From the NCBI RefSeq assembly GCF_902167145.1, contig NC_050097.1:228179034-228243033 (forward strand): a DNA stretch of 64,000 nt, given 5' to 3'. Below the pieces are notes generated by a model. It was not told the origin of the DNA, did no database searches, and saw only the letters and a list, made by a program, of their open reading frames with translations. Both the position numbers and the translations under genes were made by a program. Below are positions 34,611 to 45,955 of the stretch, one piece after another; the stretch's first letter is position 1, and each line of letters opens with the position of its first letter. The stretch is from Zea mays. Lineage: Eukaryota > Streptophyta > Magnoliopsida > Poales > Poaceae.

Positions 34611-35140
34611 TAACTATTTCGTTTCTTGCATTCCACCAACACCAGAGAAGATAGAAAACTTCCAAAAGATAATTTGAGCACTGCTTGGATCATAGCTTCC
34701 CCTGTGTATTCTTTTAATAACTCCAACCTAATATTCTCTAATTGTAAAGCTCGCCAACACTGCTTGACTGACTTTTCCATTGCAATGCCTGACAGCTACT
34801 CCCTCCTGAACTTTCACCCCTTTGTCTTATAGCTTTTGATTCAACAAGATCTTTTGCCACATGATAAGTAGATTTAACTAAAAAACGTCCTTTTGGATCA
34901 GGTGTGCATCAATTTCCCAAAAAAAATGTCTTGAACTAATGTTTTATCCCAGGTTCCTGTCACATGATCAATCAGTTAACAAACCTTGGTTTAGATAGAA
35001 TGGCCTCTAGGTGTGACTGGTGTGCGATTTGCATTGTCTGGGATCCATGGGTCACACCAAATATTTATTCCCTGTCCATTTCCAACTCGCCATATCAGGC
35101 CATTCTTAAGTGCGTCTAGCCCATGTTTAATACTCCTTTT

Positions 35141-36758
35141 TTAAAAATGATGTTTAATACTCTTACATGAATAAGATATACCAGGTTTAATTGTTGTATT
35201 TAGCAGATCACCTTCAGGGAAATATCGGGCTCTAAGCACTTTTGCACACAAGGATTCTGGATGCTGAATTAGACGCCACCCGTCTAGCCAACATTGCCAT
35301 GTTAAAAGAATAGAGATCCCGGAAGCCTGGACCACCCTTTTCTTTCCAACACTTAGTTTTTCCCATGGCAACTAATGAATTTTTCTTTCATTATCTTGGT
35401 TTGCCCACCAGAACCTGCCAATCATTGCACTGATCTCGTCGCAAAGAGTTTTGGTTAGATCAAAACAAGACATTGCATAAGTAGGCATTGCTTGAATCAC
35501 CACCTTAATAAGAATTTCGTTTCCTGCCTTTGAAAGAAGTTTCACCTCCCATCCTTGAATTTTTTCCATATTATATCTTTTATATATGAAAAAGCACTAG
35601 CTTTTGATCTTCCCAAAACTGGCAACCCCAAATATATGTCATTCATTGTCTCTTTGTCAATATCTATCTTCCTCATAAAGCTTTGTTTGGCTGATTCTTT
35701 TGTATTCCTACTAAACATTATGCAAGATTTCTCCTTATTAATCATCTGCCTCGAGCATTCGTCATGTAGGAATAGAATATTTTGAAGATGTTCTGCACTT
35801 TAATCATTAGCTTTTAGAAGTAGCAGTGAATCATCTGCAAACAGTAAGTGGTTTACACTCGGAGCTGCATTACATATCTTAACACCCCCCCAGATTGCCC
35901 TTCTCTTCAGCATCATTGAGTAAAGCTGAAAAAAACCTCTGCACATATGAGAAAAAGATAAGGCGAAAGTGGATCTCCTTGTCGTAGCCCTCTTCCTGGC
36001 CTGATAACTTTAGGGCTAGTTTGGGAACCTCAATTTTCTATTTTCCTATGGGAAAATGAACTAGTTTCCTTTGGTAAAATAGAAATCCCTTGGAAAATTG
36101 GGGTTTCCAAACTAGCCCTTAGTTAATTTTCCATTTACTTCAGTTCGATACTCCACCGTAGATATACATTTCGTGATAGTGTTTATCCACCCTTCGGCAA
36201 AGCCCGTCCTTGACACCATGTTTTCCAGGAAAACCCATTCAATCCTATCACAAGCCTTACTCATATCAAGTTTGAGTGCTGCATAACCATCAGTTCCTGA
36301 TTTTTTATTTCTCAAAAATGAGTAAGCTCATATGCAAGGAGTATATTATCTATTATCATTCTCCCAGGTACAAAGGCACTTTGATTCATTGAAATGATTT
36401 CTAGGAGAATACCTTTCAATCTGTTTGAGAGGACCTTTGAAGTTATCTTGTAAATTACATTGCATAAGCTTATGGGGTGTAGATCTTTTATCTTCTCAGG
36501 ATTGATCACTTTCGGGATCAGCGCCACCGCAGTTTCATTCCAACTCTTTGGCATTGTTCCTCCTTCTAGGAAATTTTTTACTTCCCTTATTACATTTGTC
36601 CCAGAAGTATTCCAGTATTTTTTATAATACAAGGCTAGCATACCATCAGCTCCTGGGGCTTTCAAATCATCTATACCCTCCAACGCTTTCTTAATTTCTT
36701 CATCTGTGTAGTGTTCCATCAACACCTGGTTCATATCAGATGTCACACTTCTTTTCAC
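35141..36758 (-). pseudogene. LINE reverse transcriptase, broken
   Basis: Fragments carry classic RT motifs: LKAPGADGM and ALIPKV (36758 on), LKLDMSKACDRIEW (motif A, near 36270), FADDSLLLL (motif C, near 35829-35842) and YLGLPVLGRSK (35640). Stops, frameshifts and a MITE at 36013-36118 break it. It is a dead copy. Confidence 0.85.
36013..36118. mobile_element. Tourist-like MITE (106 bp) in the LINE
   Basis: The ends are GGGCTAGTTTGG and CCAAACTAGCCC, flanked by TTA on both sides (36010-36012, 36119-36121). TIR, size and 3-bp duplication fit a PIF/Harbinger-derived Tourist-type MITE. Confidence 0.85.
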
Positions 36759-36961
36759 ACACTACATGACTTCTTCATAGCGAGCACTTTCCGGTTGAAC
36801 CTAAAAGAGGTTTTGGAAATACACTTTTATCAATTTCTGAATTTCCTCCATGTTTGATACTCGAGTTTCATGACCTGAACCTGTTTTCTGCTGAGGTGAC
36901 AGAGCAACACATTGTGGAATACTGTAGGCTTTAGTCAATTTTGCAAAGAATATCCTTGTAA

Positions 36962-37735
36962 CCGGGTATTTGCGACTCTATTAGTTGGAAACTCACAGAA
37001 GACAGACAGTATTCGGCGAAATCAGCATACCTTGCCCAATTCCTCGGCTCTGAGCTTACAAATATGAACTAGATCATTTGAAAGGTATGGGCGCCACCGA
37101 AATGTAAATTCTTCAGCTGGTTAGCCATCCAAAATAGAATTTGGACAGCGGATCATCTTGCGAAGAGGGATTGACCCCACAACGTTGTCTGTGCATTGTG
37201 TGGGCAAACTTTGGAGTTAGGATTGCATCTCTTCGTGGAGTGTCGTTTAACCAAGCGGATTTGGAGAGAGGTGGCTGTATGGGCAGCGGTGGAGGGCTTT
37301 AGTCCAAGTAACTAGGACCGCAGTGAGTCTGTCCTACAATGGTGGACGTCCCTAGCTACAACTCAAGATTGCAACAGGAAGAGCTTGAGAAGCCTCTTAA
37401 TTCTAGTGAATTGGACCGTCTGGCGTGAGAGAAATGCTAGGATTTTCGACCACAAATACCCCACATGTGCTCAGATTCTCGCATCTATTATATCTAAGGC
37501 ATCAGCCTGGATACGTGCAGGAGCCAACCAGCTGGCTAATCTCCTATCATCTCTTTAGTTTTGTGTGTTTGAGTTTGGTTTTTCTCCTAGTCTCCTTTCA
37601 GATTAGTCTTGTGTGTTTGTGTTTTTCGGCTTGGTCATACTTTTGTGGGGTGTCTTTGTATTTTAAACCTCACCACTTTGGGCTCCTCTCTTTTTAATAT
37701 AACGGGCAGATCTCCTGCCGGTTCGTTTCAAAAAT
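36962..37735 (+). pseudogene. 5'-truncated LINE fragment, opposite orientation
   Basis: Plus-strand translation gives the zf-RVT region of a different LINE: QYSAKSAYLAQFLGSE, then WAPPKCKFFSWLAIQNRIWT, then CALCGQ-like residues in another frame, and VWRERNARIF before a stop near 37558. A 3' UTR with AACGGGCAGATCTCCTGCCG ends in a short A-run near 37733. Short, 3'-end-only copies are typical of LINE insertion. It interrupts the minus-strand LINE between its endonuclease and RT. Confidence 0.75.
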
Positions 37736-38299
37736 CTTTTATGAGATATTTAATTCTGCTTCTCTTTCGGCGTTCTGAAGCCTGTTTGTGGAAAAAAAAG
37801 TAGTATTTCTATCTCCATTCTTTAGCCAATTGACATGGGCTCTTTGTCACCGGTACATATCTTGTTCTTCTTCTAGCTTTTCCAACTTCGCCTTTAACCG
37901 ATTCTCTTTATCGATAGTCGCCTGGGTTATATTATCCCTCATGCACAATTCTATATCTTTTTTAGTATTTTTATTCTCTTTTTAAGATCGCCCAAGGTAT
38001 TTGTACTCCAATCCCACAAATCTCTAGCCACTGCTTTTACTGCATCATGTACAAAACCTGCACGTCCATTAATACATCCCTTCCAAGCATTTTCCACTAA
38101 GGGTTCAAACTGCTCCTCCTGAACCCAATTTGCTTCAAATCGAAAACAAGGTTTACTGCGGTAGAAAAGTGATTCCTCCTCTCCATCTGTGTCAATTATC
38201 AATGCACGATGATCAGAATGGTAGTGGCTCCCATTCTTTACTTTTATCTTCTAGAACCGAAGTCTCCATTGCTCATCAGCAACTGCCTGATCTAGCCTC

Positions 38300-38881
38300 T
38301 CTCGAATGTACCGTTCGGAACATTAGTTTTATTTCTCCGCATGAACGTGTCACCCGTGAAACCCAGATCAGACAACTCACAATCTTCTAGATTTGTCGAA
38401 ACTTGTCCATGCAAATTTGTGGTCGTTGTTTCCCCCCTTGTTTCTCACGTTGCGTGAGAATCTCGTTGAAATCACCACACATTAACCATGGCCTCCTTGT
38501 GTGAGTATCCAATATTCTCATTGATCTCCACGTCAAATCTTTCTTGTCAGACCGTGGTTCACCATAGATGCCCAAGAGTCTCTAGATAAAACGATCATTC
38601 TCCACCACATCTGCATCAACAAAGGTACCACAGAGCAAGTTGACTCTCAGGTCAATGTTCTTCTAACAAAATAATGCCAAACCTCCACTCCGACCCTCAC
38701 AATCCTTGACAACAAGATTTGTCAAGCCTAATTTCCATCGAAAAGGTTTCATCCTCCTCCCATTGATTTTTGTTTCAGATAGGAAAAGAATGTTGGGGTC
38801 CACCTCCTTTTGGAGTGCCAGAAGGCCTTTCGCTGCCGGGTCATTCCCCAACCCCGGGCAGTTCCATGCCACGATCTTCAT
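38300..38881 (-). pseudogene. LINE endonuclease domain, broken
   Basis: The start MKIVAWNCPGLGN (38881) and LFLSETKI are the first motifs of the LINE apurinic-type endonuclease. Further on, MCGDFNEIL (near 38490) is a later catalytic motif. Stops separate the parts. It begins ORF2 of the minus-strand LINE. Confidence 0.8.
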
Positions 38882-39247
38882 TGGGTCTTGCGGAGCTGTT
38901 TCGACAGCCCCGCTTTCAATTCAAAATCGATATGGCCATTTCCAATAGTAATTTCCTTCTCCTCTCTCCTCATTTCTTCACCCAATTCCACAATAGGATC
39001 AACCTCCTATGTCTCCAAACGACTCCTCTTCCCTACTACCTGAATTTCCTGGCTGTCATCCGCACGGGTGCTTTCTCGACGAGGTTGCCTTTTAAATTTG
39101 CGTAGCTGTTGCTCTGACTGAGGAAGTGCCTTTTGGGAATTCTCACTCTCCACCATCATCTTCCTGAGGCATTTTATATTTGTGGCACCATCAGAAAGAT
39201 CCTTCACTGTTGGCACCATAGGAACCTGTGCAATTTGGTTATGAACA

Positions 39248-40107
39248 TTACCCCCTCCCCCTCCATGGTACTGAACTTGTGCCTCTGTTCATCTTCTTTG
39301 CTTCCTTGATTTGCATCTTTCCTCCAAGATGGTGCATCACTTCTCCTCTCACTCTGGTAAGGAACTGGAACATTCTTACGCCCCTATCCTCCACTACTTG
39401 ACGCGCACTTCCTATCGCCCATGAATTTGTTGGGAACCCACCACAGAGTTTATCAAGTGGCACCATCTCGTCCTTACTGAACTTCATAGAACAACTTTTC
39501 TGAGTGTGTCCGATTAGACCACACATATAACAAAAATCTGGTATGAATTCATAGAAAATCGGACACCACTTCTTTCCATCTGCTTCCAGCTGCACCGTGA
39601 CTCCCCTCATCAAAGGCTTCCGAATGTCAAGCATGATCTTAATTCAGAAGACTCCCACCTCATTGCCAATAGCCTCTGCAGCTTCTTTAGTGAACAACCT
39701 AATCGGAAGTTTTGTGACGCGGATCCAGATCGAGATTGCATTGAACTCAACCTCGCCAATAGACTTTGTGTCATCCATACCAGCCATCACCAACAGTTCA
39801 TTTGAAAAGCTCCAGGGTATTTCCTCCAATGCCTTCCGCTTTCCTGCCGCCTGGTTGAACGTGAATAGGAATTTATTGTGCCCCAAACTTCTGCATTCGG
39901 TTCCTCGGATCGGACACCAACTGTTCCTAGAGCACGTTCAATTGCATCTGGATGAGACAGTTTCTCCGAGAGTAATTTTCCCAGCGCCTGATGAACAACT
40001 GTGTTCGACCTTTTCATCCCTCCGATCTGCACCTGACTTCTTTCCGCCTCTGACAGTTGCATACTCTCCAAGAGCCTTTCCACTGCCTTCACACTTCTTC
40101 CGTCCAT
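39248..40107 (-). pseudogene. LINE ORF1 (DUF4283-type, zinc knuckle), broken
   Basis: Frames beginning at the ATG at 40107 (MDGRSVKAVERL) show features of plant LINE/gag-like ORF1: FSNELLVMAGMDD, then WIRVTKLP, then one zinc knuckle CYMCGLIGHTQKSC (near 39530). A frameshift near 39880 and a stop near 39642 break it. Confidence 0.75.
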
Positions 40108-40642
40108 CACAACACCCAGACTAACGAACCAAAGGCTATAGCGAAGAACAAAGGTTACCATACTATATCAAGAAAGAAATGAATCACTCCCAGAAAAGAA
40201 GCGATCAAAAATCACGTTGAAAAAGGAAGAAACATGAAAGAAATGAAACGGTTGCCCCGAGCCACCTAGGAAAGTCCTAGACGCCGGCGAGTTTTTTTCG
40301 GTGGAGTTAATTGAACCGTCTCGGGATCGTCCTTGTTTGTGGCGGTGCGGCGTGGTAAGAGAGAACTTGGGCTAGCGGATCAATAACATGTTGCCTCGTT
40401 ATGTTCTGTGAAAGAGAGCCGCGATTTGGGCCTCCCTCTATTTTGGCCCATGAGCAAATAACCCACCCGGCTTCTCTCTCACACACACTTGCCTAATCCA
40501 GCCACCCGACTCCTATCGGTTACCGGCGACCTCACCGGCGGCTAAAAGGATTTGACTTGCGGCCGCCGCCGCGCGTCTTCGACCGTGCTCTCCCACCCCA
40601 ATCTCCGGGTTGATTACTACCAGAGACTAACTCGAATCGTCG

Positions 40643-40666
40643 ATGAGCGCTCGATCGATCCCGTGA
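40643..40666 (+). promoter_or_regulatory. Possible 7-codon uORF before the ABC ATPase gene
   Basis: ATGAGCGCTCGATCGATCCC followed by GTGA gives a seven-codon frame ending 38 bases before the main ATG. If transcribed, it could reduce translation. The transcript start is unknown. Confidence 0.35.
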
Positions 40667-40704
40667 CGGAGCGGCTCGGTTGCTCCAAAGCTCCGTTCTA
40701 CGCC

Positions 40705-43680
40705 ATGCTCGCCGCCGCCGCCGCCATGGCGGTGACCGTCCCTCGGGCGGCTTCTCATTGTTTTCCAGCAAATACGGCCAGGTACGGCGGGTTGTTCTTG
40801 AACCAGACTTTTTTTTTCCCTCAGGGAGATGTCCCTCGATGAAAATTCGTCTGTAATTATTATGTCACAGGAAATGTAGGACTTGCTGGAGCTGTCGTGC
40901 GGCAAGAGTCGAGGCTGGGCACTCCCGATTGGAGGTGCGCATTTGCCTATTTTCCTGGCCTTATTTTAATTCTGTTTAGAGTTGGGGTGCTACCAATTCG
41001 TAGGAACCAGTGACGCATTCAGGTATGCTGAGTTTGGTGTGACTGAGTGGGCTGGTGTTTATTTATCTTCCAGAGATTACCAAGTTGTGGAGTGTAGGCG
41101 AGCTTTGGATCTCCAGTTTAACCAAATATCCAGCCGTACACAGATTTGTATTAATTTTACAACGACCTTGGGATTTTAAGGATAGGTGTGCCAGTTATAT
41201 TACTCATGTTAAAAGGGTGTTTGGTTTCTAGGGACTAATTTTTAGTCCCTCCATTTTATTTCATTTTAGTCCCTAAATTATCAAATACATAAACTTTCTG
41301 TATTTAATAATTTAGGGACTAAAATGGAATAAAATGTAGGGACTAAAGATTAGTCCTTAAAAACCAAACACCCCCAAATAAAACCACTGGAGGGAACTGT
41401 CATGCATGATTTGCTTTCACAGTTTGGTGTTCCTGAATACCTCCAATTTTGCACACTGCCCTCTGTCCCAAATTTTCATGCATGACTTAATAGCTTACCA
41501 CATTGCTTTCACAGTTTGGTGTTCCTAAATACCTCAAATGTTGCATACCACCCTCTATCGCAAATTATAGGTCATTTTGGCTTTTCTAGGTACACAACTT
41601 TTGCTATCCACTTAGATATACGGTATTCCTAGATATATAATAAAATATGTATATCTATAAAAGCCAAGACGAACTATAAATTGGAACGGAGGGAGTACAG
41701 TGCATCATGTTACTCTTTTTGTCTTTTCTGCTAGAAGTTTGCATGATTACATACATCTAGAAAAGAGTCTTCCAGCTAGTAGCGTCTGCACATTATGCCA
41801 TCCTAAATATACAGTTCGTCCTTCTAAATTGATTATCAAATAAATTTAACCACAATTTCTTTCAGGTGAGAAAAGTCACCTATCGACCTCCTGGAACTGA
41901 ACAGAACTTGTTGAATGAAATTAACCTCTCTCTTCAGGAAAAAAGGCAAGCATATTTGCCCTGGCTTCATTATATTTTTGGCTGCTTTTATATACCTAAA
42001 TCTGTATTTGTGCAGTTTTGGTTTGATATTTGGACGGAGTGGGAGTGGAAAGACAACCCTTTTGCAGGTGCGCATTGAAACACTGCATAACATTACTAAA
42101 TTACCTTGTGATCTATCTTCCATCTCAAGTAAAAATCTTGGTTTCACAGCTGTTGGCTGGTCTATCAGAACCTACCTCTGGGTCTATTTGCATTCAGAAG
42201 TATGATGATACTGGGAATCCTATTGGCTTGCCTGAACTGCTAACTTCTCAACGAGTTGGAATTGTATTTCAGTTTCCTGAGAGGTTTGAAGTACTGCTTT
42301 CATGAAAGTTATGCAGTGGACATGCATGCCTATAAACTGTGGTGGTTCAAAAGTTCACTGAACATAAGCACTATTATCATCTTATTGTAGGTATTTCTTA
42401 GCGGATACTGTACTTGAAGAAGTTACTTTTGGATGGCCTAGGCAAAAGGCAGACCTCCTATTAAAAGAACAGCTCGCTTTAAATCTTCAAAATGCTTTTA
42501 ACTCGGTAGTGTTTACCTCACAGAATTCTTTGTGCCCAATGGAACACCTTTACCGTTTTTAGATTTTACATAATTCCTTGAAACACAAATTCATTTGCAA
42601 TGTAACTTGATGTCATGTGAAACATACTAGGTTGGTCTGACAACCATCTCATTAGATGAAAATCCGCAAGCTCTAAGTGGTGGATTTAAGAGGCGACTTG
42701 CTTTGGCAATTCAACTGGTATTTCATTTTTTTTTTGCTTTACTATGAGTTGATGTTCAATCACTTCACCTTTTTTTTCGGGAAACAAGAAATCTTATTGG
42801 TTTTTGGTCATCTACTTATTAGCTTCATGGTAGTGGCCTTATGGTTTTGGTTGTCTCCTTTTTTTTCTTCTATCATGTTTGTTAAGCTTGTTTTTTTTGG
42901 TACTTGTTTTTTGGAGGACGGGCTGTTCTAGCATCGCCCTCTGTACTTTGTCTCCTTCCTTAATTAATTGAAATCTTATTGCTTATGCTGTGTTATGTCT
43001 TTATCTTTTCTTAATTTTCTATAGGTTCAAACTCCTGATCTGTTGCTGCTTGATGAGCCACTTGCTGGTCTAGGTATGTGATTATATATTAACCGGACCA
43101 ATTTGTACATGATTAAATAAATTTATTAATCAGATCAATCAGTGACATTGCTTCAAAAGTTCAATTCTTGTTAATTTATTCATCTCTGCATGTGCACAAT
43201 ATCATCTCTGTTGCCTCTTTCTAGGATTCATGTTAAGAAACAAACAATATGCTGAAATTCATATATTCATAGTGGACATGTTTAATAAGTTCATATTTTA
43301 AATCTCAGATTGGAAGGCTCGAGCTGATGTTGTGAATCTCCTAAAGGACCTGAAGAAACATCATACTATACTGGTTGTAAGTCACGATCTAAGGTAATTT
43401 TGAAACTACAGTAAATGTAAGAAAACGTTTTCTATTTGTACGTCATGTTAAGAATGGCAAAGAGAATGGTTAAGAATAACAAAGTAAATGATTAATGAAC
43501 CATGTTCTTTTTTTTTCTCTGTGCATCCATTTATCTGAAAGGAAACAGATTATAACGATACAGATCAACTGTCAAAATGCCTTATTGAACATAATTTGCA
43601 GGGAACTATATCCACTAGTGGATCGCTCATGGCGAATGGAAATGGGGGGAAGTTTGAAGGAGGAAGCTTTGCCTGTCTAA
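40705..43680 (+). CDS. ABCI11: Chloroplast-type ABC ATPase, ABCI11 (NAP14) homologue
   Basis: I assembled ten exons: 40705-40781, 40871-40934, 41866-41945, 42016-42067, 42150-42283, 42391-42505, 42631-42717, 43025-43073, 43309-43393 and 43602-43680. Frame is kept across all junctions and gives 273 residues, close to the Arabidopsis length (about 278). It is a single nucleotide-binding subunit: Walker A GRSGSGKT (80-87), Q-loop in VFQFPER (Q132), signature LSGGF (189-193), Walker B LLLLDEP (209-215), D-loop AGLD (217-220) and H-loop SHD (H245). All catalytic residues are present. Residues 1-47 are rich in Ala, Arg and Ser, with few acids, as in a chloroplast transit peptide. Arabidopsis ABCI11 is linked to plastid metal homeostasis; the transport partner is not visible here. 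Intron 3 has a GC donor. Intron 2 holds two MITEs. The start could be the second ATG (40726). Confidence 0.9.
41215..41373. mobile_element. Tourist-like MITE in ABC gene intron 2
   Basis: The ends GGGTGTTTGGTTTCTAGG and AAAAACCAAACACCC are inverted copies, and the inside is made of TTTAGTCCC-type inverted repeats. It is related to the MITEs at 45915-47092. The target duplication is not clear. Confidence 0.75.
41412..41568. repeat. Tandem duplication in ABC gene intron 2
   Basis: Two copies of a roughly 65-bp segment, starting GCTTTCACAGTTTGGTGTTC, lie at about 41412-41477 and 41504-41568. The second runs into a Stowaway-like MITE, whose first bases (CCCTCT..CAAATT) are also at the end of the first copy. 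Confidence 0.7.
41548..41695. mobile_element. Stowaway-like MITE in ABC gene intron 2
   Basis: The right end AACGGAGGGAG is followed by TA (41696-41697). The left end is a diverged complement (CCACCCTCTATCGCAAATT) preceded by TA. The length is about 148 bp. Sequence and TA site fit Stowaway/Mariner-type MITEs. Confidence 0.65.
41946..42015 (+). other. GC-AG intron (intron 3) of the ABC ATPase gene
   Basis: The exon ends AAAAG and the intron starts GCAAGC, ending TTTGTGCAG. Using this GC donor keeps the frame and joins QEKR/S to SFGLIFGRSG, as in ABCI11. No GT donor nearby gives the conserved protein. The AG|GCAAG context is the strong consensus typical of true GC donors. Confidence 0.8.
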
Positions 43681-45259
43681 ACATGTGCTTGTCAGTATAG
43701 CTGTCAGACAGCATGTACATATTGGTCATCCAAATCTAGTCACATCAACTACTTTTACAAACTTAGATTATGTCGGCTGGGAAATTTCTTCAAGATACAA
43801 TGGAGTCAGAGATGGTTGTGAACAGTCATTTGGTAATGCGTGGTAACTTCCGAGCACGAAAAAATGCTAGAAAAAATCAGCAGAGATCGTGAATGTTAGC
43901 ACGGAGCTTTGACTACTGCTGGAACGGGGAACAGTCTGACGCAGACATTGTTGAGCTACCATGAACGTTGAACATTCCATTGAAGTTTAGGTTCAGGAAT
44001 CAGGATCCAGCGATAGCTCCTTGTTGCAAACATGAGGATTGCAGAAGGCCTGTACACTTTGAAAGGTGGGGGGTCAAGTTTCAAAATGGTGCGGATGATG
44101 GTTTGGAAATGGTTTCCTTTGTTGAAGTTTCCCACTGGAGAGATTCAGAGAACATCATTTACTTGCACTATCGATAGTCTGCATCATTCACAATTTGCTG
44201 TTCCTTACGAACTCATTTGTCTGGATTCTGGAAGAATATGTTGTGCACATGAGTAGATTCTTGTTTCCTCCAAAGATCTTTGACCTGCTGTTATCACCAC
44301 TTCTGGCATGCGAGGAGCAATCTCAGTCATGCAGTTATGTATATGAATGTGCACCTCTGTTTGAAACGGTGAGCAAATTCTCTCCCCCTTTTGTGTCCAG
44401 TCATTCATTTTGTGATTAGCACGATACTCTGCTTCAGCTTCAGCTTGACGCCAGTCTTCTTATCTTATGTACTCACTCCGCTCTTTTTTATTTGTCGCGG
44501 TTTAGTTCAAAAATGAACTAGTGGGTGACAAATATTCGAGAACGGAGGTAGTATATACAATATTCACAAGGCGTGCTGTAAATATGTATCCACTTTTACA
44601 AACGAAGTAACCTACTGAGAGTTACTTGTGCCACATAGCTACCTACATCAATGTGTGCATGTTCAAAGCACGAAACTTTTCTTTGTCTTCTAGACTCCTG
44701 TTGTCGCTTTCAGCTTGCTCATCTTTTTTTTCCAACCATTGTAAACCCCACGTGTTCAAGTCCACGTCACCGTACCGGCAGAAGGGAGGTATGTTTGGCT
44801 GGTTCGGGGGGCTCTGAACGCTATGCAAGTGATGCTATTGCTATCCAAGATCCTGTAAAAGGAGCCAAAGAATCTTGCAAACAGGACACCTCTTCTGACC
44901 AGGGCTGTTGCCGGTCCATTCGAAACTTCTGCTAGGAAGGCTCCAGGAAGCTGATGCAGAGTTGGAAAGATCTGGTTGATCGGGTCGCTCTCCGCCTCTC
45001 CCTGCTGGATAGATTGCTGCTGCTGTTTTTTTTTCCCACACGAAAGGACCTTGCTACCTGTTGGTCTATACTTTTTATCATTTTCCTTGTGCTGCTTTCC
45101 TTTTGGTCTGCTGAGACTTTGGGCATGTCAGCATCAGCTGTCAGATCGGTACAGGTAACCTGCACCTCGTGACTTCTGAAAGAAATTACCGACGGTGGGT
45201 ACTACCCAGTGCCCATCAAGCTATCTTGTTGCCGGTTTTTGTGGTCTACTTAGGACCCT
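43681..45259. other. 3' region of the ABC gene and intergenic DNA
   Basis: The 3' UTR must start at 43681, but no AATAAA stands out close by. Several frames of 60-110 residues overlap on both strands with no domain. One Stowaway-like MITE is at 44472-44551. I see no second gene. Confidence 0.4.
44472..44551. mobile_element. Short Stowaway-like MITE (80 bp)
   Basis: The left end CTCACTCCGCTC and right end GAACGGAGGTAG are inverted relatives of CTCCCTCCGT, each next to TA. The inside pairs TTTAGTTCA with TGAACTA. Confidence 0.6.
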
Positions 45260-45616
45260 TTGATGATAAACATACAAGTTGGGGGGTTCATTTTGAATAG
45301 TACTGTTTCCTGCAAAGATCTGACGGCGGTTATATATGATGCTTTGTGCAGTTTTATCAAGCAGATCATGTACCCTGTCTTAACGATTAAGGAAATGAAA
45401 AACAAATCTTTGGATACCTTGAATATTGGTGAAGTGGATAGATGTTTCAGAGACGGGATTACCTCATGTAGAGACGAATATCTGAACACCCGAGAATGGT
45501 ATGAACAAATACGTTGCGCCAAGGAACTGCAACTAAGATTACTGCTTACCATTGACTTTGTTCAGTTGATAAATTGTCAAGGCTTTATGGTAAAATCTGT
45601 GTTAGAAGAAACTTGA
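45260..45616 (+). CDS. Unrecognised 118-residue ORF
   Basis: An open plus-strand frame starts at 45260 (MMINIQVGGF) and ends TAA-free at TGA 45614-45616. Composition looks protein-like, with mixed charged and hydrophobic residues (LNTREWYEQIRCAKELQLRL). I do not recognise a family. It may be an exon or remnant of a decayed gene, or a chance frame. No promoter or splice partner was identified. Confidence 0.2.
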   Translation: MMINIQVGGFILNSTVSCKDLTAVIYDALCSFIKQIMYPVLTIKEMKNKSLDTLNIGEVDRCFRDGITSCRDEYLNTREWYEQIRCAKELQLRLLLTIDFVQLINCQGFMVKSVLEET

Positions 45617-45911
45617 AACAAATCTCAAGGAGAAAGGACTGAACTCAGTCGGGTAGCATGTATGAATCTATCTACCAGAATAATTGTTTTTTTTGCCACA
45701 TGTGGGTCTGATAGCAATTTTGTTTGTTGTAATAGCAAATATCTAATTCGCTCTGATCTACTCTCATTCTCCAATAACACTTAACACTTCAAACTTAAAA
45801 AAAAAACCGGATAAAAATAAAAACGTGGCCTATTCATTGCATTCACCTGGTAATCCATCTTTAATACAATGTAAGTAATATTATTTGCAGAAAATCAGCG
45901 ATGTATGAAAC
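45617..45911. other. Intergenic DNA, nothing recognised
   Basis: About 300 bases of AT-rich sequence between the orphan frame and the MITE nest. There is an A-rich run near 45796-45825 and no feature I can support. Confidence 0.4.
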
Positions 45912-45955
45912 TAAGGCCCCGTTTGAGATTAGTCCCTCCATTTTAGTCCCATTTA

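Larger units (their letters stand above)
33805..40160 (-). mobile_element. Degraded L1-type LINE with C-terminal RNase H
   Basis: From right to left on the minus strand: ORF1 (zinc-knuckle protein), endonuclease, reverse transcriptase, a zf-RVT-like segment, then an RNase H domain ending at 33809. Frames are broken many times. It has been hit by a plus-strand LINE fragment (about 36962-37735), a MITE (36013-36118) and an LTR-like insert (34096-34304). The 5' end lies only about 550-600 bases from the ABC gene start codon, in head-to-head orientation. Exact termini and target duplication were not resolved. Confidence 0.8.

Noticed and set aside
40552..40704. Upstream extension of the ABC ATPase first exon
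   Set aside because: The open frame continues upstream but starts at TTG, not ATG. The ATG at 40705 is the first in frame and gives a normal-length protein.
41866..42305. Separate small genes on the plus strand in this stretch
   Set aside because: The overlapping short frames are explained by exons 3-5 of the ABC ATPase gene and their introns.
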